A model generated the notes under the pieces. It was not told where the DNA came from. It worked only from the letters and a program-made list of their open reading frames with translations, and did no database searches. From NCBI GenBank assembly GCA_947561585.1, contig CANNZV010001154.1, forward strand, positions 62,001 to 126,000: DNA of 64,000 nucleotides, in the 5' to 3' direction. Made by a program: the position numbers and the translations under genes. This DNA comes from Caprella mutica. Lineage: Eukaryota; Arthropoda; Malacostraca; Amphipoda; Caprellidae. Below, piece after piece: positions 58,703 to 64,000 of this stretch (positions within the stretch are counted from its first letter, which is position 1; every line of letters starts with the position of its first letter).

Positions 58703-60238
58703 TCATACAGTGTTATCTAATGCGTAATTAACTAATCTCTTATCAGTTTCAGAAAAATCATGTCTTACAGAGTGATCATCTAGATCAATAGAATAATCAT
58801 GAGTATTCAATACAGAATCCAGAGCTCGTTCCAGTTTATAATCTAAGACATTACCAGTTTGATCTGTAACGGAGAAATTATCGGGTAACTCTGAATTTCT
58901 TATACAGGAGTGAAAAGAATAAGTGCATATCTCATCTGGGAGAGGAATGGAAGGCCTATCAGAGGCACTACATAAGTACGAGTTCATATTATAACATTCA
59001 GGTATACAATCTAAGTCACTAACTAACTGGTTAATGTCTCCCTTAAGAATAATACCATTAGCAGTTTTAGAAAATACGGAAGAAAAGTTTCTCCCAAATA
59101 CAATTTCAGAATCTGGCAAAACATAAGTATACTTAGTGCCTAGAATAAATTCGACATTGTCCAAATTACAAGAGACTTCAGTCAATAATTTATCAGCCAT
59201 ACAGTAACCCTTTCCCAAAAATCCAGATACAAGTTCTCCCAGCTTTGGAACATTTATATTTATGTTAATAGCTGGAATACAAACTGCTTCAACGAGATAG
59301 TTACCATTATCAAGACATAGTTTTACTTTCACAACTTTAGTGTTATAGTTTTTAGAGCCATTAATACCATTTACGACCAATTTGAGGTTACTCTTCAATA
59401 CTGGTAATTTTAAAATATTGGCCAAGTTTTCAGATATGAAATTAAGTTGTGAACCCCCGTCCTTCAAACATCTGATCAATTTACCGTTTATAGTACAAGT
59501 AAAGGTAGGCAACAAAGAAATACTATCAGTGGTACTTTGTAAATTTTGAGTAGTCTGGGTCTTATTACGGCTATCTTTCGCCTTGGTAGGTACAAATTTA
59601 TTCCCTACTTTATTCTCAAATGATTTCTCTTTGAAATCTTTACTGCACAAAAATGAAAAGTGCCAAGAAGAACACTGTTTACATCTTGAATGAAACCTGT
59701 ACCTACATTGATCATCCTTATGATTAAGTCTACCGCATTTTTTACAACCACCAAACTTTAAAATTTGGTCTAGCTTATCATTAGGTGTACTGAAGCGTTC
59801 ACATTTAAATAAAGGATGATCTGCAGTTTTTTCATTTAGTTTCGAACAAATTGAACATGATGGCATTTGCTTAGATTCATTGACGCTTGCAGCAAAATGA
59901 TGGGAATCTAACTTCTTTTTAGAATCTAAAGAAGACATCTTCAAATTAATACAATGGTATTCATACCGTTCACATTCCTCAAAATAATGATTTTCAATTT
60001 CAGTGAAGGAAGGACGGGTCTTATTGGTTATGTGAATTATTTGAGATTTGAACTCGTCATTTAACCCGTTCCAAACAAAATGTCTAACAATATCATCAAT
60101 AGTAACAGGGATACGTTTAATATTTTCAGTTATAACTTTTACATTAGATATGTATTCATAGGGGTCTGAATTAGCGTCTAGTTTAAGTTTAACTAATTTA
60201 TCAATGATGTTAGATTTTCTAACTTCAGGAGAAGCCAA
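58703..60238 (-). pseudogene. BEL gag C-terminal part and protease
   Basis: Contains zinc-knuckle motifs CKKCGRLNHKDDQC and CKQCSSWHFSFLC (about 59640-59750), preceded by CSICSKLNEK and FKCERF, as in BEL gag proteins. The protease follows: LIRCLKDGGSQLNFI, with D-G-G-S at 59450-59461 where the family has D-x-G-S. The frame ends at TGA (58703-58705) and resumes in phase as pol. The upstream gag part is in another frame (see 60193-60786). Confidence 0.9.
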
Positions 60239-60786
60239 GGCGCGTTCAAGTAATGCTTTAGCATGTGTATAACCCTGCTCATCAGGAGAGAGAGAGAGTT
60301 AATTAGAGTCAAAGCGCGGCCACCTAACTGTTGCTTAAGAATCAAGAATTTATCGTATTGCGGATATGAAAACTTACTCAAAGTTTCCTCTAGCTCTCTA
60401 AAGAAATTAGATAAATCTTCATTAGGTTCGCCTGAAAATTTAGGTAATGGTGCAGTAGGACCTTTTAAAAGAGTTCTAGCAGTTTCATAAGTAGTCGAAT
60501 GAGTTTGGTGATTAAGTATTGCACGACATTCTCTAATTCTATCAGCATATTGTTCACAAGAAATAAATTCGCTATCCAATGATAAATCTTCATTGTCTTC
60601 AATTAACAATTTTTGAATATCATTATTCAAATTAGATAGCTGTGAACTATGCTCATCGAGTTGGCTTTTTATTTTCTCTCTCTCCATAGGAGTCAAATTA
60701 ACAAAGTTAGACCTGGCATTGTAAGTTTCGGTTACAACCTTACGGATATATTTCCGTTTATTAATCATTAATTTTAATTCAGACAT
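60193..60786 (-). pseudogene. BEL gag N-terminal part
   Basis: ATG at 60784-60786: MSELKLMINKRKYIRKVVTE, then a coiled-coil-like segment (LDEHSSQLSNLNNDIQKLL) and PTAPLPKFSGEPNEDLSNFF, the conserved P-K-F-x-G segment of retrotransposon gag. The frame is lost at a GA/CT dinucleotide run (60283-60298): downstream gag sequence lies in the neighbouring frame. No stop precedes the run, so this is a single slippage event. Confidence 0.9.
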
Positions 60787-61061
60787 GTTAGAGATTCAAT
60801 GATTTATTAATAGACAAAATATTTGAAATAGAACACAAAGCCACTAATTGGCATACAATAAATCAGAATACTATACTCACAACCCTTCCTGAAATTCAGT
60901 AGATATATATTTACCAAATTGGAAATCAGAAATTACAAACAATCTGAAAACATGCAACAAACTCAAGTTGGAAGATTAGTAAATTAACAAAGAATGAATG
61001 AGCCCACCAAGCCGAACACACTGTGCAAATCATAGGGGAGGAAGATGCCGGTTTTACATTC

Positions 61062-61083
61062 ACAAGTCCTGTCATGGTCGCCA
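61062..61083 (-). other. BEL primer-binding-site-like sequence
   Basis: Immediately inside the 5' LTR the minus strand reads TGGCGACCATGACAGGACTT. It begins TGG, complementary to the CCA end of a tRNA, and the position is right. I cannot name the tRNA with certainty. Confidence 0.65.
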
Positions 61084-62088
61084 TATTGGAAATTATGGGA
61101 CGAAGTTATACCAGTTGCAGTTAATTTTTATATTTATTTACTAATTAGATAATTCATATAATTTGATTTGATTTATAAGAAACGATATAATTTTAATGGT
61201 TTTCGAACAGTTATTATAAGTTGAATTAGATTAAAGTGATTTGTGAATGTAAAGGCCTGCAACCAGTCCACGAATCCCACAGCTGTTCGTATTGGTGTGG
61301 AGCACGATTCGGGTCTTCTATCCCAATCCAATCTTCCACACTGTAAGCAAAAAAAGGAATAATTTAGAATCCGTGAAATTTTAATTATTAAAGTTATTTC
61401 AGTTATAAAAACTAAGTTATAACTGCACGGACCCAAATAAGTTTTCTAGGTTTTAATATTTAAATACAGTGAAGAATTTAATTTTATTATTGACTTTGAA
61501 TGTGGAATAAGAAGGAAAATTTAGATCGCATAAAACTGTGCTAAGTTACAGTGGCGACATACCTTAAATTTTCCAATTCCACCGGCATCTTCTGATCAGA
61601 TAGTCACAGGTTGAAACAATTGAGGAGAGTACGAGCTAGGCCGAGATTGAGAAAACTGCAGCTGCTTTCAGATACTAGACGACTGGACAATGCGGAAATA
61701 TTGTAGATAACAAGTTTCACAGACGTTGTACCAACATTGTATTCATCAAATAATTCCTTCAGTAACTAATCTCAATCAGACTTCGAATTCCCACAATGCA
61801 CAGCTTTTCAACCTGGTGGGGCTCATTATAGAAGTTTTAGTGTAGCATCATTATGATATTATTACTCATCAACCAAATACAGCCACGTTGTTGTTGTAGG
61901 TCATGCTTATCAATTTCGTTCTGCCTTCCATAATAGACAGTCACCTGCTTCACAGCTGATTTGAGAATTTAGAGGAATAGAGGTGAAAGTCGCCAAAAAC
62001 ACAGTATTATGGATTATTCAATTTGAATATAAACTACTAGAGTTAAACTAATTGTGGCCCGTGCAAGCTATATATATTATTTCCAACA
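61084..62088 (-). repeat. BEL 5' LTR, 1005 bp
   Basis: Matches the 3' LTR over its whole length apart from the missing 59 bp and a few substitutions (for example TATACCAG for TATACTAG, ATTATTGAC for ATTTTTGAC, CACAATGC for CACATTGC). The outer end is followed by the target duplication TATAT. Confidence 0.94.
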
Positions 62089-63837
62089 TATATTATCTGA
62101 ATTCAAAGACAATGTGACAACAGCTTCAACCCCCTATATATTCATTCTTCTAACGGATACTAAGGGTAAATATTTTCCTATCTATATTTATCACTTCTCT
62201 GCATGTAATATTAATAATAAATTAATAACATTATTTCTCCTTATCTCATATCAGTAGTTATTTTATTAATATACTATTTAGGATATATTTTAAGTAATAT
62301 TCAATATGAATGCTAATTATTCATTTCTCATATATTAATAATATTATTAGTCAATATCAATTATATATTCCCTTATATATATATAATCTTTCTTGATAAC
62401 CCATTCAACATCCTACCGACGTACGTATCAGGTTTTAATGAATTCTAGAACAGTGACCCGTTCACTCTGCCGTCTCGTTTTCTATATGAAAGAAAACTAG
62501 GTTTAACAGAGACTACGTCATTCTGCTTCCACCATCCATGCCTAACTTTATAATAAACAGAAGTTCTATTTCATTTCTAATTATTTAATTAATACTTTAA
62601 TACTAATTCTTTTCATCTGAGTAGTAGCTCAAATGAATTCATAACGAATGATAATTAGGCAATTCATTTAAATTATCATTATCTGTGTTTTATTAGCTAA
62701 GATGTATCGAACCCCAATTATTCCAAACTATATCTTTCAGGGGGTTTCTGTCTTTCTGATTGCTACTGGTTAGAATGCAACTGGCTTCTGCGTTGATGAA
62801 TACTGGTTTCCTTACTACTGTTCTGCTGCTATTGCAATCACAGCAACTACTGTTTCTGGGTAAACACCTAGGTTGAATGTTGATGCTATTTATACTACTG
62901 CTTCCAGTAATAAACATCATACTAGAAAACCTTCGCATCTCCACACGATTGGATATCATACCGAATTCTCACTCATCTAGTATAACTGAGGAACTCCAGC
63001 CTTCGTCCTAACTCCGAGTTAAAGATACCCACGCTGCTCTACCTACAGTCACGCAATCTTCTTGGAACTAACTTTCCTCGTGACTCCTGCACAATACTTG
63101 TGTGCGCTATCTCTTACTACACGAAGCTGAAGTACATCCTCTAGAGAATCTGAAGTCCACTCTCATATGTTAATTACCAGGTGATGTGATTTATTTGAAT
63201 AAATGCCTTGATTATCTAACTCGTAATTTCATTTAAATCCAAGCAATTATCAGTTTAGCCAAAATGTAATTAAATGGAGTCAGATATGAAAAACTAATAA
63301 TAAATAACCAAAAAATTAGCATTTTTTTGAGTTCAGGAATCTGGAAAAGAAACATCAGAAGAATTTCAACATTTTTATATTATAGAAAACATACAAACAT
63401 TGAATAATATATATATTTATGTATATATATAAGTATATGTATTTTAGAAATAAGAGATTGCTTATTCTATAATTGTTGGCACATACATAAATATAGTTTG
63501 AATTTCTAAGAAACTGACATTATTGTTCAAAGATAGAAAGTCCGATTAGTATTTTTGTACGAAATACTTACCAACATACTAACGTATATCTCTAGGTACT
63601 ACCATTCGATATGCTACGTTCCGTGTGACTAAACTACTAATAAATTCAAAACAGTCTTATGTTAATTATTAGAATCATCATTATTCTTATGAACGAATAA
63701 GAGATTATTAAATGGTTTATACGTAAAAATGTCCTATTTTCCCTTTTCTATTTATAAATCTTTTATTTTCCAATATCACTTTTCCCCGTTATAATTATAT
63801 AATTATTGTTATGATATTAGTGAAATGAAACTGTCTT
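62089..63837. other. Right flank, nothing firmly recognised
   Basis: 62700-63150 is somewhat less AT-rich and has an 88-codon minus-strand frame (62693-62959), Ser/Asn/Cys-rich, that I do not recognise. Splice signals do not make it a convincing exon. The rest is AT-rich. Confidence 0.35.
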
Positions 63838-64000
63838 TGATAGTACATCATCACAGTGACTCTTTTCTCTAATAGTACATCATCACAGTGACTCTTTTCT
63901 CTGATAGTACATCACCACAGTGACTCTTTTCTCTGATAGTACATCATCACAGTGACTCTTTTCTCTGATAGTACATCATCACAGTGACTCTTTTATCTGA
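63838..64000. repeat. 32-bp tandem array, cut by the window end
   Basis: Five copies of TGATAGTACATCATCACAGT followed by GACTCTTTTCTC, nearly identical; the array continues beyond the window. Confidence 0.95.

Larger units (their letters stand above)
53995..62088 (-). mobile_element. BEL/Pao LTR retrotransposon, 8.1 kb, inactive
   Basis: The element reads on the minus strand from 62088 to 53995. It has two LTRs, a primer-binding-site-like sequence, gag with zinc knuckles, an aspartic protease, reverse transcriptase, RNase H and integrase, in the BEL/Pao order. The 5-mer TATAT flanks both outer ends (53990-53994 and 62089-62093), a target duplication of the size BEL elements make. The LTRs differ at only a handful of sites plus one 59-bp indel, so insertion is fairly recent, yet the coding region carries several disabling changes. 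Confidence 0.95.

Noticed and set aside
62693..62959. 88-codon minus-strand frame as a host gene
   Set aside because: No recognised domain, no convincing splice sites, and composition only slightly different from the flank.
1..64000. tRNA, rRNA, bacterial operons or phage genes
   Set aside because: No cloverleaf-like or rRNA-like sequence noticed; gene structure is eukaryotic.

Overview
This is eukaryotic nuclear DNA, AT-rich (roughly two thirds A+T by eye), with GT-AG introns of several kilobases and about as much repeat as gene. Arthropod-type retrotransposons (DIRS, BEL/Pao), mariner and hAT-like relics and the absence of operons fit an arthropod, perhaps an insect with a large genome. 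That placement is inference; nothing in the window fixes the species.

One host gene is clear: five plus-strand exons at 11872-12026, 23230-23422, 30897-31046, 33643-33789 and 34212-35737 that join in phase and encode a kelch beta-propeller protein. Its 5' end is not in view; the first exon seen opens in mid-codon after a splice acceptor. The last exon holds a 430-residue low-complexity and acidic insertion that splits one propeller blade. The introns (11.2, 7.5, 2.6 and 0.4 kb) carry minisatellites (17-bp, CT-rich and 21-bp arrays) and several small inverted-repeat transposons.

Positions 1-11.8 kb are non-coding as far as can be seen: a 23-bp minisatellite, a 36-bp tandem array, copies of dispersed repeats and a possible LINE remnant. 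Downstream of the gene, 39.8-62.1 kb is a dense cluster of mobile DNA: a 1.2-kb fold-back element, a 700-bp hAT-like element with a perfect 8-bp target duplication, a 5.9-kb DIRS retrotransposon on the minus strand with inverted termini and an internal complementary region, a decayed mariner, a dispersed-repeat copy, a 2.1-kb non-autonomous element with 24-bp inverted ends, and an 8.1-kb BEL/Pao retrotransposon on the minus strand with two LTRs and a 5-bp target duplication. None of the autonomous elements is intact; their stops, frameshifts and lost catalytic residues are listed.

The most unusual signal is a set of four short hairpins (46423-46767) in the leader of the DIRS element. They share a core but have different, still complementary, outer stems, the pattern expected if pairing itself is conserved. 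Other points of note are three unrelated arrays with a period of 17 bp, several miniature transposon families recurring within the window, and an internal tandem repeat inside the hAT-like element.
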